Shown in pieces: positions 20,771 to 30,737 of a stretch of DNA of 64,000 nt. The stretch is from positions 15,071,740 through 15,135,739 of the forward strand of contig NC_069099.1 of assembly GCF_947172395.1 (NCBI RefSeq), in the 5' to 3' direction. The stretch is from Bicyclus anynana (lineage: Eukaryota; Arthropoda; Insecta; Lepidoptera; Nymphalidae). The first letter of the stretch is position 1; every line of letters begins with the position of its first letter. A model generated the notes under the pieces. It was not told the origin of the DNA and searched no databases. It saw only the letters and a program-made list of their open reading frames with translations. Made by a program: the position numbers and the translations under genes.

Positions 20771-21004
20771 CTAATTGATAATTAATAATAAGAACATAAT
20801 AAATAATTATATATATATACCTTTATAATAATATTTATATATATATATAGTGTGTTAAATAAATTATTAGTAGTTGTCAGTGAGAAATACAATATAGAGT
20901 AGAAATAAATAAAATTAAATTATTGGGTCCTCAAAACCTTCCCGGAGACTATTTAAAATTAATTAATTTTTAAAGAGGGTAGGTGAGGAGCCTGGGATTG
21001 GAGA
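20771..21004. other. AT-rich spacer with ATAT tracts
   Basis: Short (AT)n tracts at 20810-20820 and 20837-20849; otherwise unassigned. Confidence 0.4.
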
Positions 21005-21320
21005 CTACAACAACGATATTTTATACTAGAGATAGGCCATTAGCGCATCAAACCTGAAGTGGATAAATGTGCATAATTGTCTTAATTTCATTTAGTCGCT
21101 TATTAAACAACGAAAGTTATTTAAACACATAATTTAAATATTGTCTACAATGTCGAGTTGTGTTTAGGATATGTAAAAACTATATAAACACTAATATCTT
21201 AATGTAAGTAAACCCAGAAATGTGTATATGTGCGCTCAGTGTAGTAGCTAAATTCGGATAAGTTTTTGCAGTGATTTTGTAGGCATGTAACATATCTTTA
21301 GTATAAAATAATCATTGACC
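21005..21320 (+). mobile_element. Family K repeat, copy 1
   Basis: AACGATATTTTATACTAGAG, ATAGGCCATTAGCGCATCAA, TGTCTACAATGTCGAGTTG and the end CATGTAACATATCTTTAGTA plus TAAAATAATCATTG all recur at 53245-53545; the reverse complement of part is at 4775. About 310 bp, non-coding, class unknown. Confidence 0.65.
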
Positions 21321-21404
21321 TACAGCCAAACTATTTATTTCCGTAAATTAGATGCCGCGCCGTAGAAATCCTTTTTGCAGGCATTATTATCTTTAACGTA
21401 TGCT

Positions 21405-21560
21405 AGTTACCTTACACGAAATTGATATTCTATGTAACATGTCATCCGGTGTCTACTGGTGGATATCATACAGTAGGTAGATAACATTTCACAATTAAAT
21501 TTATGTTTATGTTAATAGTTTGATGTTAAAGACTGAAATAGTGAATAGACCAGCTGGTTG
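21405..21560 (+). repeat. Repeat S, copy 1 (uninterrupted)
   Basis: TTACACGAAATTGATATTCT, CATGTCATCCGGTG, CATACAGTAGGTAGATAACA and AATAGTGAATAGAC match 51050-51545, where the same site is interrupted by a SINE-A. Confidence 0.6.
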
Positions 21561-21599
21561 CTGGTACAGTTAACATCTGATAGTGATCGGTACAGAGTT

Positions 21600-21680
21600 A
21601 ACATTACCACTCTAAGCCCTCTAACCTGCAATGGAGCGTGGTGGTTTTAAGCTCCAGATCCCTTCTATGTGGAAAAAGGC
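21600..21680 (-). repeat. Family H fragment
   Basis: Antisense GGAGCTTAAAACCACCACGC, TCCATTGCAGGTTAGAG resembles 55153-55255 and 28783-28900. Confidence 0.35.
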
Positions 21681-21951
21681 ATTGCTTCCAATAATAAAGA
21701 GGAGGAGTTACGAGGTATTATAACATGCCATTTGATACGTGAAAACCATCGAAGCATACTTATTTTCTTGTACTAAGGGCGTTGAACCCGAGTTGTCTCA
21801 CAGAATTCTAAATTCAAAATGGCGGGTCAAAGAACTGAGCCCCAACGAAAGGCAAACGATATCGTTGTAATCAACAGGAAGGAAATTCCCGAGTCCCTTC
21901 GGTCTTTTATTAAATTTCATGGAAATTTGACACACACACCACACATTCCAA

Positions 21952-22050
21952 CAACCCTTATTCGGCTCACTGCTGAGCATCAGCCTCCTCTCACATTCTG
22001 AGAGGAGGCTGATGCTCAGCAGTGAGCCGAATAAGGGTTGATAATGATGA
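21952..22050 (+). repeat. Perfect 40-bp-arm palindrome made from a SINE-A 3' end
   Basis: 21952-21991 and 22001-22040 are exact reverse complements; the 9-base centre is CACATTCTG. The right arm is the SINE-A 3' end (GAGAGGAGGCTGATGCTCAG, CAGTGAGCCGAATAAGGG) followed by the usual GATAATGATGA tail. The left arm is its mirror and carries the same private changes (GGCTGAT for GACTCGA; ATAAGGG for ATATGGG), so it was copied from this SINE. Confidence 0.9.
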
Positions 22051-22372
22051 AGATAAGTAAACAGTTTTCTCATACGAAAATTATTTTTTAAGTATCTGTA
22101 AATAAAATGAAAAATAGGTCATGTATAATATGGTAAAGACCTCTCTCTGATCCTTCGGACACATACTAATGGTGGTCTTAAAGCTTAACATCGGATACTC
22201 GTACTCTTAGCGCGAGTTTCTACATCTCGATGACGTTGATAGTTTTCGTGAAGTTTGATGTAGTGTTCTGAGACTATTGACGCGTAACCTACTAAGCGTT
22301 AATTATTATAGGTATGTTATATCGCACTATCCGCTTTCCTTTCTTTAAATATTTCATTTAAGGTTGTCTGGA
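22051..22372. other. Spacer
   Basis: Nothing recognised. Confidence 0.3.
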
Positions 22373-22497
22373 GGAGATCGCTTTTAGCGATAAGACCACC
22401 TTTGCGCATCTTACTTTTCTATTTTTTTTTCTTCTCTTATTTTTATTGTATCTTATTTGTGTGCAATAAAGAATTCAAATAAATAAATAAATAATAA
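22373..22497 (+). mobile_element. LINE 3' tail (family F, copy 1)
   Basis: GTTGTCTGGAGGAGATCGCT, a short hairpin ATCGCTTTTAGCGAT, AAGACCACCTTTGCGCATC, then T-rich sequence, GTGTGCAATAAAG and an (AAAT)n tail. Matches 55308-55430. Typical non-LTR 3' end with stem-loop and simple tail. Confidence 0.55.
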
Positions 22498-23153
22498 GCC
22501 TATTGATATAATTATTTATTTTAAAATTTAATAAATATTTCGTGAATATTTCAAATGTTTTCCTGTTGCAACTATCGAGCAAAAACAAGCAAAAAAAAAT
22601 CGCGTTTGTTGTATGGAAGTCCTCTTAAATATTTATTTTATTGTGTTGTTAGTATTTGTTAGTATTTCTTGTAGCGGTAACAGAAATACGCCATTTGTCA
22701 TTATTTCGGCTGTCTAATTACACCGCTCATGAGGTGAAGCCTGAAGACGGGCATATACGGACGAACAGCAGGGTCTTAGTAATACTTTAGTAAGTTAGTA
22801 ATACTTTTTAGGTCTTAGCCCTATATTGAACAAAAGCAGGCGTTACATTTCGGAATTTCTCTGAAAAATAAATCACACTGACACATTTTCAAAAGTCCCG
22901 TGGAAAGCATGGATTTTTCTGTAATAAAAAGCAGCCTATTATATTGCTCAATAATCTATATCTTCTAGTAAAAATCCCATTACGGGCAGATTTCATAAAA
23001 GTTGTCGAGAGCTTCAAACTCGTACTAAGAATAAAGGAAGGGTGAAGTGAAGGAGATATGCATTTTACGGTCGAGTGAATAAGATCACCTAGTGAGAAAG
23101 TGGTTCAACCCACACCTATTTTGTAAAAAGGGTTACTATAGCACTATAGCGTT
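22498..23153. other. Spacer with diverged Helitron D1 fragment
   Basis: Bases 22885-22975 carry AAAAGTCCCGTGGAAAGCAT, GGATTTTTCTGTAATAAAAA and TTGCTCAATAATCTATAT, similar to the D1-related segment at 33885. The remainder is unassigned. Confidence 0.35.
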
Positions 23154-23778
23154 AGGCTAACTGTCCACCAGAGCGGAGGGAGCGAGCGTAGCGGAGAAAC
23201 GGTCTAGTGCGGAGCGGACTTGCGTACTGTGTCTTTCCACCGAAGCGGAGCAAGGGTGCGGAGCGGACTTGCAGACTATCCTTTTTCCTACTAATATTAT
23301 AAACACGAAAGTTTGTATGTTTGAATGTCTGTTCTCTTTAACGCTGCAACTACTAAACCGATTTGGCAAAAATTTGAAATGGAAATAGATTTTACTGTGG
23401 ATTAATACATAGGCTACTCTTTGTCCCGAAAAAATCCATGGTTACTCGGGATTTGCAAAAAACTGATGATTTTGACAGTATGAATGTTTGTTACTCTTTT
23501 GCACCGCGACTGGTTTATCGCGGGATTTGTGAAAAACAGAATTCCATGCGGACGAAGTCGCGGGCGTCCGCTGGTGTTAAATATTTATTTATGTTAAACT
23601 TAATTTATGATTTAAACTCCGTGTCCCCGCTCCGCTTACAGGTTTTATATGAATTTTAAACTAGCTCGCAAATCCCTGTCATTTTACGAGGAGCGGAAAT
23701 TTTGTGCAATCCTATTGGTTAATATTTTCCCGATTCTTGGCTCCACTGCCTCGCTCCGCTTCGGTGGACTGGTAGCCT
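23154..23778. mobile_element. TIR element O, split by a Helitron
   Basis: Ends are TTAGGCTAACTGTCCACC and, inverted, GGTGGACTGGTAGCCTAA. Subterminal GAGCGGAG / CTCCGC motifs recur near both ends (AGCGGAG, GCGGAGCGG, CGCTCCGCTT). Without the Helitron at 23286-23574 it is roughly 335 bp. TA at both borders would fit a TA target. No coding sequence. Confidence 0.6.
23286..23574 (+). mobile_element. Helitron-like element, type D1, nested in O
   Basis: 5' end CTACTAATATTATAAACACG, body ACCGATTTGGCAAAAATTTG, TTTACTGTGGATTAATACAT, 3' end GCGGACGAAGTCGCGGGCGT and CCGCTGG (CTGG in place of CTAG) followed by T. Partly duplicated internally as in the 18279 copy. Confidence 0.7.
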
Positions 23779-24004
23779 AAGGTTTGTTTAGCATTATATT
23801 TTATCTAACTCTTGACTTGTCCCTATTTTTAATGGCCATATAAAGGACCTGGCTTCATAAGGGAGAAAGGGTTTGAAGGACTTAGAGTCATCATGCTACT
23901 CCAAAACCAACAGGATACTCCAGTGCAATGTTGTTTTCATTACTCCTTGTTCTTCAGTGCGGTGTGGCGCTACATAAAGCAATTTTGTTGTTCATTCATT
24001 TGTT

Positions 24005-24175
24005 TATTCTTTACAAGTTAGCCCTTGACAATCTACCTAATAGTAAGTGTTGATGCAATCTAAGATGGAAGCAAGTTAACTTGTTAGGAGGAGGATGACA
24101 ATCCACATCCATTTCGGTGTCTACACGATATCATGCCGGAACGCTAAAACGCTTGACGGTACGTCTTTGCCGGTA
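24005..24175 (-). mobile_element. SINE-B 3' part
   Basis: ATTCTTTACAAGTTAGCCCT, then GATGGAAGCAAGTTAACTTG, CGGTGTCTACACGATATCAT and ACGGTACGTCTTTGCCGGTA. The head is absent; a SINE-A follows 27 bp later. Confidence 0.75.
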
Positions 24176-24202
24176 CAGAGAAATGTTTTCTATATCTCAT
24201 TA

Positions 24203-24630
24203 TTAACCTATATTCGGCTCACTGCTGAGCTCTAGTCTCCTCTCAGATTGAGAGGTGTTATAGACTACAAGCCCTTGAACAAAAATATGAACAATAATAT
24301 AAATGTGAAATAACCCAACGTGAATAACGCTTAGAAGGCTGTTACTATATCAGAAAATAGCTCTGAGCATTATGCCGTCACTTCTGAGCGGTACAGGTGA
24401 GCACCTTGAGTCATTTCACAGGTAATTTTTGTTCAAGGGCTTGTAGTCTATTAGGCCAATAGTCCACCACGCAGATTTCTAAACTTCACACACGCAGAGA
24501 TTCAAGAAAATTCTGCATTCTCCAACAGGTTTCCTCACGATGTTTTCCTTCACCGTTTGAGACACGTGATATTTTACCTACACCCTCCGGAACCGGAGGC
24601 AGGGGTCATATCCACTGGGCTATCATGGCT
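24203..24630 (-). mobile_element. SINE-A, split by a 190-bp MITE
   Basis: 3' portion 24203-24260 (ATTCGGCTCACTGCTGAGCT, CTCAGATTGAGAGGTGTTA) and remainder 24451-24630 (TTAGGCCAATAGTCCACCAC, CAGGTTTCCTCACGATG, CACCCTCCGGAACCGGAGGC). Joined across the insertion they give a normal SINE-A apart from a small deletion before box B. Confidence 0.85.
24261..24450. mobile_element. 190-bp Harbinger-like MITE
   Basis: Perfect 26-bp terminal inverted repeats: 24261-24286 (TAGACTACAAGCCCTTGAAC...) and 24425-24450 (...AAGGGCTTGTAGTCTA). The trinucleotide TTA immediately flanks both sides (24258-24260 and 24451-24453), and the SINE host has a single TTA here, so this is a clean 3-bp target duplication. PIF/Harbinger elements duplicate TWA trinucleotides, hence the assignment; without a transposase that remains an inference. 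No coding capacity. Confidence 0.85.
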
Positions 24631-24639
24631 CAAGTTCTA

Positions 24640-24685
24640 TATGGTCCTAAATTGTTCATTATCGTTCTAATAGATTGAATATAGC
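24640..24685 (+). repeat. Direct repeat X fragment
   Basis: ATGGTCCTAAATTGTTCATT, ATCGTTCTAATAGATTGAA resembles bases ~972-1012 of repeat X. Confidence 0.4.
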
Positions 24686-24931
24686 CTACTTAATTAGTAA
24701 TTTAACTTTGACCTAAACTTATAATGTATTATTATTATACTAAGATAATGTCCAATAACTTAATCTTAGTCTTTCACTAACTATTACGTCTTTAGGTCAC
24801 TTTGTTCACGTGATCTTCCATGTAGCACTTAACACTACACTATCACTAGTCACTAAACACTAAATCAAATGGTTTGGTCCGTTTAAGTCTTCTCACTGTA
24901 TTCGTAACGTCGAGTAGCTGGATAAAAATAA

Positions 24932-25105
24932 TCTCAGACGGTGAAGGAAAAACATAGTGAGGAAACCTGCATACCTGAGAATTATCTTAATTCTCTGCGT
25001 GCGTGTCTGCTAATCCGTATTTGGCCAGCGTGGTGGACTAAGACCTAACCCCTCTCATTCTGAGAGGAGACTCGTGCTCAACAGTGAGCCGAATACGGGT
25101 TGTTA
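24932..25105 (+). mobile_element. SINE-A, 5' truncated
   Basis: Starts ATCTCAGACGGTGAAGGAAA and continues to ACTCGTGCTCAACAGTGAGC, CGAATACGGGTTG. The tRNA-like head is missing. Confidence 0.8.
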
Positions 25106-25109
25106 ATGT

Positions 25110-25468
25110 GGTGTCGATGAGGCTTAAAATTATGAGTAATAATATATAAGTATTAGGATTTCCACTATCATTTTATTACTCGTTCTTCATAGCATCTTTA
25201 TTTGCTATTAAACGCAACGTCCCAAATTAATCTTTGTCCATTTATTCCCGTGGCATCTCTATTTTCTGTTTCACGAGACGTGTTCCCAAATCTAAAATCA
25301 ATTAGGGCGGTCATTTCAGACCTTATATTGAAAACTCAATTAAGAGTTACGGGTTTTTTTATTATAGTATGTTAGCGGTTGTTTGCAGTATTTTTAAACC
25401 AATGTAATTTAACATTTTAGAAGGAGGTCTTAAAGTCAAATTAGGATTAATCTATATCAAGAGTGATA
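25110..25468. other. Spacer
   Basis: AT-rich; nothing recognised. Confidence 0.35.
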
Positions 25469-25644
25469 TTATTGCTTGGCAAGTTCGTTGATGCGAATGA
25501 TGATGTAAGCGAGCGACGGGCGGAAAGACTGCGCAGGTGTGAAGTCGTGCGCGCGGGGAAGTGAAGTGTGTCGTGCGTTTTTCATTCATCGCTACCCGCC
25601 CCCCGACCCGCGCGCACCATTGGGAGTGTTACGACGAATTTAGA
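25469..25644 (-). mobile_element. GC-rich MITE (family N, copy 2)
   Basis: Left end ATTATTGCTTGGCAAGTTCG, right end GTGTTACGACGAATTTAG; interior dense in CpG (GTCGTGCGCGCGGGGAAG, CGCCCCCCGACCCGCGCGCA). Reverse of the 422-609 copy, sharing GTTTTTCATTCATCGC. Stands out sharply from AT-rich flanks. Confidence 0.55.
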
Positions 25645-25974
25645 TAAAAAGATATTTCTTTTTATATGAACGTGTCTAAGATTAATATATCTAGAAAGTC
25701 ATAAGCTTACATTTAATTTTTTTATATTTACAATTTATTATTTGAATTTCTAAAAAGAGAATGAAGTTTTAATTTAGCTCAGGATTCGCACCCAGGACTT
25801 CGTGACCTAAAGTCGTTTCGTACTTTAAATTTCATTGAAACTAAAAAATAAAAAAAAAGTTTTCGACTTTACCATCACGAAATCATCAACATGATGAAAT
25901 TTGACAGGGAGGTAGTTTATAGTTAGTAGGTGTCCGGTAAGAACAGATTTTGCGATAGGGCCGGATTAAGGAGG

Positions 25975-26055
25975 TTAAAGGGCATTAATCATAACATAAG
26001 TTGAAGTTTTAAAAGTGCTTGTAAAATGCTGACTTTAAATAAATTAATGTTTTGC
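25975..26055 (+). mobile_element. LINE 3' tail fragment (family L)
   Basis: AAAGTGCTTGTAAAATGCTG followed by TTTAAATAAATTAATG mirrors the terminal part of 60-258. Confidence 0.35.
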
Positions 26056-26194
26056 CATTTAAAAGCTACGTAAGTTCACCAATGGAGGCAGTTTTCTGAT
26101 TGAAGTTAATGGACTTGAGTATAATTTAGCTACAAAATTTAACATGAAAAGAATTCGATGAAACAAACGGCCTGTTTTCCGAGAGCTCTCCAAA

Positions 26195-26290
26195 AGAGCA
26201 AAAGGTCCTCAACATTCAAACGGCGCGTATCGCGTCAATAAATTCCCTCCGAGCACATCTCCCACTCTTTGCACGGGAAGTGAAAGCCGT
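26195..26290 (+). repeat. Shared segment W, copy 1
   Basis: CAACATTCAAACGGCGCGTA, TCGCGTCAATAAATTCCCTC and CGAGCACATCTCCCACT align with 58820-58900 (CAGCATTCAACCGGCATATC...). The two are clearly related but diverged; no TE hallmark seen. Confidence 0.4.
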
Positions 26291-26400
26291 AAGTTGAATT
26301 TTCATAAAAAAGATTTAGACCATTGTCTAGTACGAGTTGTCATGTTTCGAAAACGTTCATAGTTTTTCTCCGAGTATGGCACAATGTTAGAAGTTAGATA

Positions 26401-26725
26401 TCTATAATATAAAAATGAATCGCAAAATACGTTGGTAAGCGCATAACTCAACAATGCCTGGACCAATTTGGCCAATTCTTTTTTTAAAATGTTCGTTGAA
26501 GTTCTACGATGGTTTTTGCGGCGAGAAAAATTTAAAAAGACAAAAAAAAATTTATACTCCCATATAAACGATTCGTAATAATTTGAATTTTAATATGTAT
26601 AGAGTAGAGGTAGGGTAGGAGTAGAGTAGGGGTATGGTGAGGATAGGGTAGGGTAGACGTAGGGTAGGTAAGGGTATGGAAGAAATGCACAAAAGTCAAA
26701 GCGAAGCTTGACCAGGTCCGCTTAG
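26401..26725 (+). mobile_element. Helitron-like element, type D7
   Basis: Starts after A with TCTATAATATAAAAATGAAT, includes GGACCAATTTGGCCAATTC, a GGTAGGGTAGGAGTAG-type G-rich tract (26590-26680) and ends AGCGAAGCTTGACCAGGTCC, GCTTAG before T. The 3' part matches the reverse of 37550. About 325 bp, non-coding. Confidence 0.5.
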
Positions 26726-26902
26726 TGGTTAAACTTATGTGTTTATTGTTGGTGTTTACCCGACTAATTTCTAACCCATATAGCGTAAATCAATATGTCA
26801 GTTTGTGTTGCAGTAATTTTACATCCCAACGTCATAAACAAGACGCCATACTTGTAATTTTTTTAGAACTCAATATTTATTTTATCTGATGTACACACTA
26901 TT

Positions 26903-27222
26903 AGAGCCGTGATAGCCCAGTGGATACGACCTCTGCCTCCGATTCCGGAGGGTGTGGGTTCGAATCCGGTCCGGGGCATGCACCTCCAACTTTTCAGTTA
27001 TGTGCATTTTAAGAAATTAAATATCACGTGTCTCTAACGGTGAAGGAAAAACATCGTGAGGAAACCTGCATACCAAAGAGTTTTCGTAATTCTCTGCGTA
27101 TGTGAAGTCTGCCAATCCGCATTGGGCCAGCGTGGTGGACTATTGGCCTAAACCCTCTCATTCTGCGAGGAGACTCGAGCTCAGCAGTCAGTCGATTATG
27201 GGTTGATCAAATAAAAAAAAAA
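26903..27222 (+). mobile_element. SINE-A, full length, 8-bp target duplication
   Basis: tRNA-like head with TAGCCCAGTGG (box A) and GGTTCGAATCC (box B), both matching the consensus, then the complete body, GTTGATCAAAT and an A-run. ACACTATT flanks it at 26895-26902 and 27223-27230. One of the best preserved copies. Confidence 0.92.
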
Positions 27223-27359
27223 ACACTATTTATTTAAGTTAATATTTTTTGGCAAAAAATATACTATTTTTTGAATCTCTCATTTATTTATTAGTTCTTT
27301 TTTTTAATTTTTAACAATGTTAATATAAATATAAAATACAAAACTCTATTAAAAATTTA

Positions 27360-27490
27360 TAAAAAAAATCAACCCTCCCGCTGGGAGACATTTGAGTGCC
27401 GAAGCAACCGGTGGTCAGGGCTCCAGAGTGAGAAACCTCCTCACAATACGCGCCGTCACAAAAATTACTGCCTTTTGTATCCGACTTTTA
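27360..27490 (+). repeat. Repeat R, copy 2
   Basis: CCTCCCGCTGGGAGACATTT, CAACCGGTGGTCAGGGCTCC, CTCCTCACAATACGCGCCGT and CTTTTGTATCCGACTTTTA match 5851-6015. The downstream part of copy 1 is absent. Confidence 0.55.
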
Positions 27491-27593
27491 CTATTATTAT
27501 TATTTTTAAACTTGTATACAAAAGTACAACAAACTTGAAAAACTTGGAGCAGTTTAGTAAATTGAAACTTTAACATTATTTTTATTGAAACTC

Positions 27594-27646
27594 AATCAAT
27601 CAATCAATCAATCAATCAGTCAATCAAACAATCAATCAATTTATAT
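27594..27646 (+). repeat. (CAAT)n microsatellite
   Basis: About thirteen CAAT units with interruptions (CAGT, CAAA). Confidence 0.9.
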
Positions 27647-27649
27647 ATT

Positions 27650-28040
27650 TGCAGATACATGCATTATTTATACAGGTGGTCGGTAGATGTAGATGGTAAA
27701 TTTATCTTACCAATTTGGTACGCAAATTATTTATTAAGTATTTAATGATTCAAATGACAATTTCACCATTTATTTCACCCAACTCGTATTAAGCATCGGA
27801 AATATTTATACAACGCGCATAATTTGAAACAATTTTACAAAATTAGTCAAATATTACCTATGTAGAATGTGGCCAGTAATAGCAACTAACAGTCATCATG
27901 GTTTAATTCAACAAATTACTAATATAACACAAGTGCCACTAAATTATTACATTTATCATGATGAATTATGCCTGGTTATTTGTTTAAACTTTAAGAGATA
28001 TATCGCACTAATATTATAAAGTACCTTCGTAAAAGTATAC
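27650..28040. other. Spacer
   Basis: AT-rich; nothing recognised. Confidence 0.35.
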
Positions 28041-28352
28041 CTTACCTTATCAGCCGATAGACGTCCACTGCTGGACATAGGCCTCTTGCATGGACCTCCA
28101 AGCACAACGATCTCGAGCCGCCAGCATCCAGCGGCTCCCTGCAACCCGCTTGATATCCTCGGTCCACCTAGTGGGGGGTCGACCAACACTGCGCTTTCCG
28201 GTGCGGGGTCGCCATTGGGACCCAACGTCCATCGGTTCTTCGAACTATGTGGCCTGCCCATTGCCACTTCAGTTTCGCGACTCTCTGAGCTATGTCAGTG
28301 ACTTTGGTTCGTCTGCGGATCTCCTCATTCCTGATTCGATCACGCAGAGATC
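28041..28352 (-). mobile_element. RTE-type LINE, 3' coding end (best copy)
   Basis: Minus strand reads TGKRSVGRPPTRWTEDIKRV, AGSRWMLAARDRCAWRSMQE, AYVQQWTSIG and stop in one frame over about 60 codons, the C-terminal tail characteristic of lepidopteran RTE-class endonuclease/reverse transcriptases. Farther upstream (28233-28352) the frame shifts. All catalytic domains are missing, so it is inert. Terminus CAGCCGATAGACGTCCACTG is shared with the 5108 copy, which it resembles closely. Confidence 0.85.
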
Positions 28353-28782
28353 ACGATCATGAAAGTATTTTTAAAGATACATTATTATATTATATTATTG
28401 TAACCAATAATGAGGTATAACTATTTCCTTAAAAAGATTCGATGTAGACCTTAAAAGTGAACTCTATGTAACATTTCATTAATGAAAACGAAATTCATGC
28501 TAGGGCACAGAGGTGTTTTTGTGATTTATTTTCAAAGTCCCTAAAGGCGTTTCTTGTTTGAAAATTTTGCCTTTTTTCGAGCCTTCACAAATCTACCACG
28601 ATTTTGGGGAAGGAATAAATATGAATTTGGTACATTTTTCAAACATTATTATGGTTTGGACCTTAAATTTACATACAAAAGAGTTGTTTTTCGTGTGTAG
28701 ATACTAGTTAGCTATTTTTTTTCATTTAATTTTAATGCAATACATTTGAACATATTCTCAATAGTACTCAACACAGCCTACT
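28353..28782. other. Spacer
   Basis: Nothing recognised. Confidence 0.35.
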
Positions 28783-28900
28783 TTATCAGCTCACTATAAC
28801 GTAAGGGCTTTCAAGGAGAGGTGATATGAGGCTTAGACTCACCGCGTTGCTCCAATGCAGGTTGGTGGTTATAATACCCACCAGTAGGTACTATAGTGTC
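28783..28900 (+). repeat. Family H repeat
   Basis: TCAGCTCACTATAACG, GAGGCTTAGACTCACCGCGT, TGCTCCAATGCAGGTTGGTG. Related to 55153-55255, 47733-47795 and antisense fragments at 10925, 21600 and 55898. Class unknown. Confidence 0.4.
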
Positions 28901-28927
28901 AGTAGTAGGTATATACTAGAGATTGAA

Positions 28928-29123
28928 TCTATACTAACATTAAAAAGCTGAAGAGTTTCTTTGTTTGTTTGAACGCGCTAATCTCAGGAACTACTGGTCC
29001 GATTTGAAAAAATCTTTTAGTGTTAGATAGCCCATTTATTGAGGAAGGCTATAGGCTATACATTTGCCCCGTATTCCTACAGGAACGAGAACCACGAGTG
29101 TGAAACCGCGCGGCGTTAGCTAG
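28928..29123 (+). mobile_element. Helitron-like element, type D2, complete
   Basis: TCTATACTAACATTAAAAAG at the 5' end (preceded by A) and GTGTGAAACCGCGCGGCGTT, AGCTAG at the 3' end (followed by T). The subterminal GCGCGGCGT region is partly self-complementary. 196 bp, non-coding. Confidence 0.72.
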
Positions 29124-29268
29124 TTCTTTAATAAGACGTTCCATTCAGTGCACATCTGTGCTTTACAGTATCAATCCTTGTTTCAGTAGACGTTACATAA
29201 ATTTAGCTGACACTTTTACAGCTGGTGCGTAGGGATTGTGTCACTGTCGCTCGTGATATATGGCTTGA

Positions 29269-29496
29269 CTAGCGGACGCCCGCGACTTCGTTTTTGGAAT
29301 TCAGTTTTTCACAAATCCCGCAGAAACCATGGATTTTTTCAAAATGAAAAGTAGCCTATGTGTTAATCCAGAGTAAAATCTATTTTCATTCCAAATTTCA
29401 GCTGAATCGCTTCAGTAGTAGCGGCGTTAAAGAGTAACAAACATCCAAACAAACATACATCCAAAATAAATACAAACTTTCGCGTTTATAATATTT
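29269..29496 (-). mobile_element. Helitron-like element, type D1
   Basis: After A: CTAGCGGACGCCCGCGACTT (3' hairpin, antisense), CAAATCCCGCAGAAACCATG, TTCCAAATTTCAGCTGAATC, ends TTTCGCGTTTATAATATTTT. The GCGTGG part of the hairpin is damaged. Confidence 0.7.
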
Positions 29497-29781
29497 TATT
29501 TTTACCGAGATTTGCGTTTAACAACACATTACATACATTCAGTTTTATATTATAGATATCTATTAATTTAATTAACATTGAGCAAACAACATTAAAACCT
29601 AATTTAACGTGCTTCTAGACAGACACTATCCAAGAAGAATGAGATTATTTCTTCTTATTTTCTCTCAGAGAAAAATTCTTGGAAGAAAAAATCTTCAGTA
29701 CTAATAGCCCGACCCAGAACACGAACTGATGACCACGCAACCACTGGACCACTGAGGTAAATAATCTGTTGCACAAGCAAG
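29497..29781. other. Spacer
   Basis: Nothing recognised. Confidence 0.3.
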
Positions 29782-30697
29782 CAGTGTTCCCACTTAGAAA
29801 AATACGTTTAGTACCGTAGACAGAGAAATATATGGACGAGTGATTGGCGTGCCATTGAAGGTCAAAAGATTTTCGATTTATAGTGTTATTTTGACATCAC
29901 ATCACTGAACAATTTTTTAATTGGTTACTTTTAATTTGACACAAGTTGACAGAGTCCAATAATTATGTGCTCACAGTAATTCATTAATTTTATTGAAATT
30001 ATTATAATATAAGCATAAAAAATTATAACCGATTAGACAAATAGCAGAAAAATGCAATAATAAACCAAAATCCAAACAAACACAACCTAACATTTTTGGT
30101 AAAAAACAATGCGACTAAGTTTACTAGATATCATATGCGCCAGAAATAAGTGAGAAAAAATATAGGAGCGAATCGCAGCCACATATTAATGTAACGGATA
30201 CCCCAAACCCGTCATAGTCGTGAGGAAAAACGCTCCGGTGGCAGATTCATGCGGCAATAGACAAGAGAAATGGCGCCGGCGAATTGATGACGAACAAAGT
30301 GCTTGAATGGCGAGGGTTAACATGCAATACCTTGTTGGGGACATTTCTTACTGTCGGCCGAGGCCGCGGTATACTAATTGTATAGATATATCGCCATACA
30401 GTGTTCCCACTTAGAAAAATACGTTTAGCACCGTAGACAGAGAAATAAATAGACAAGTGGTTGGCGTGCCACTGTAAGTCAAAAGATTTTCGATTTATGG
30501 TGTGATTTTGACATCGCATCACTGAACATTTTTTTAACTGGTTACTTATAATTTGATACAATTTGACAGTGTCCAATAATTATGTGTTCACACTAATTCA
30601 TTAATTTCATTGATATTATTATAATAAAAGCATAAAAATCTTTAACTGATTGGACAAATAGCAGAAAAATACTATATATATAATATATAATATATAA

Positions 30698-30737
<40 letters not shown>

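Noticed and set aside
26903..26985. tRNA-like sequence with perfect A and B boxes (and similar heads at 8267, 38840, 51152, 58173 and antisense SINE-B heads)
   Set aside because: They head ~300-bp dispersed repeats, lack a complete cloverleaf with paired acceptor stem, and several are bounded by target duplications: SINEs, not tRNA genes.
28041..28352. Host gene encoding the GRPPTRWTEDI protein
   Set aside because: It is the repeated 3' end of an RTE-type LINE, present at least seven times, always truncated.
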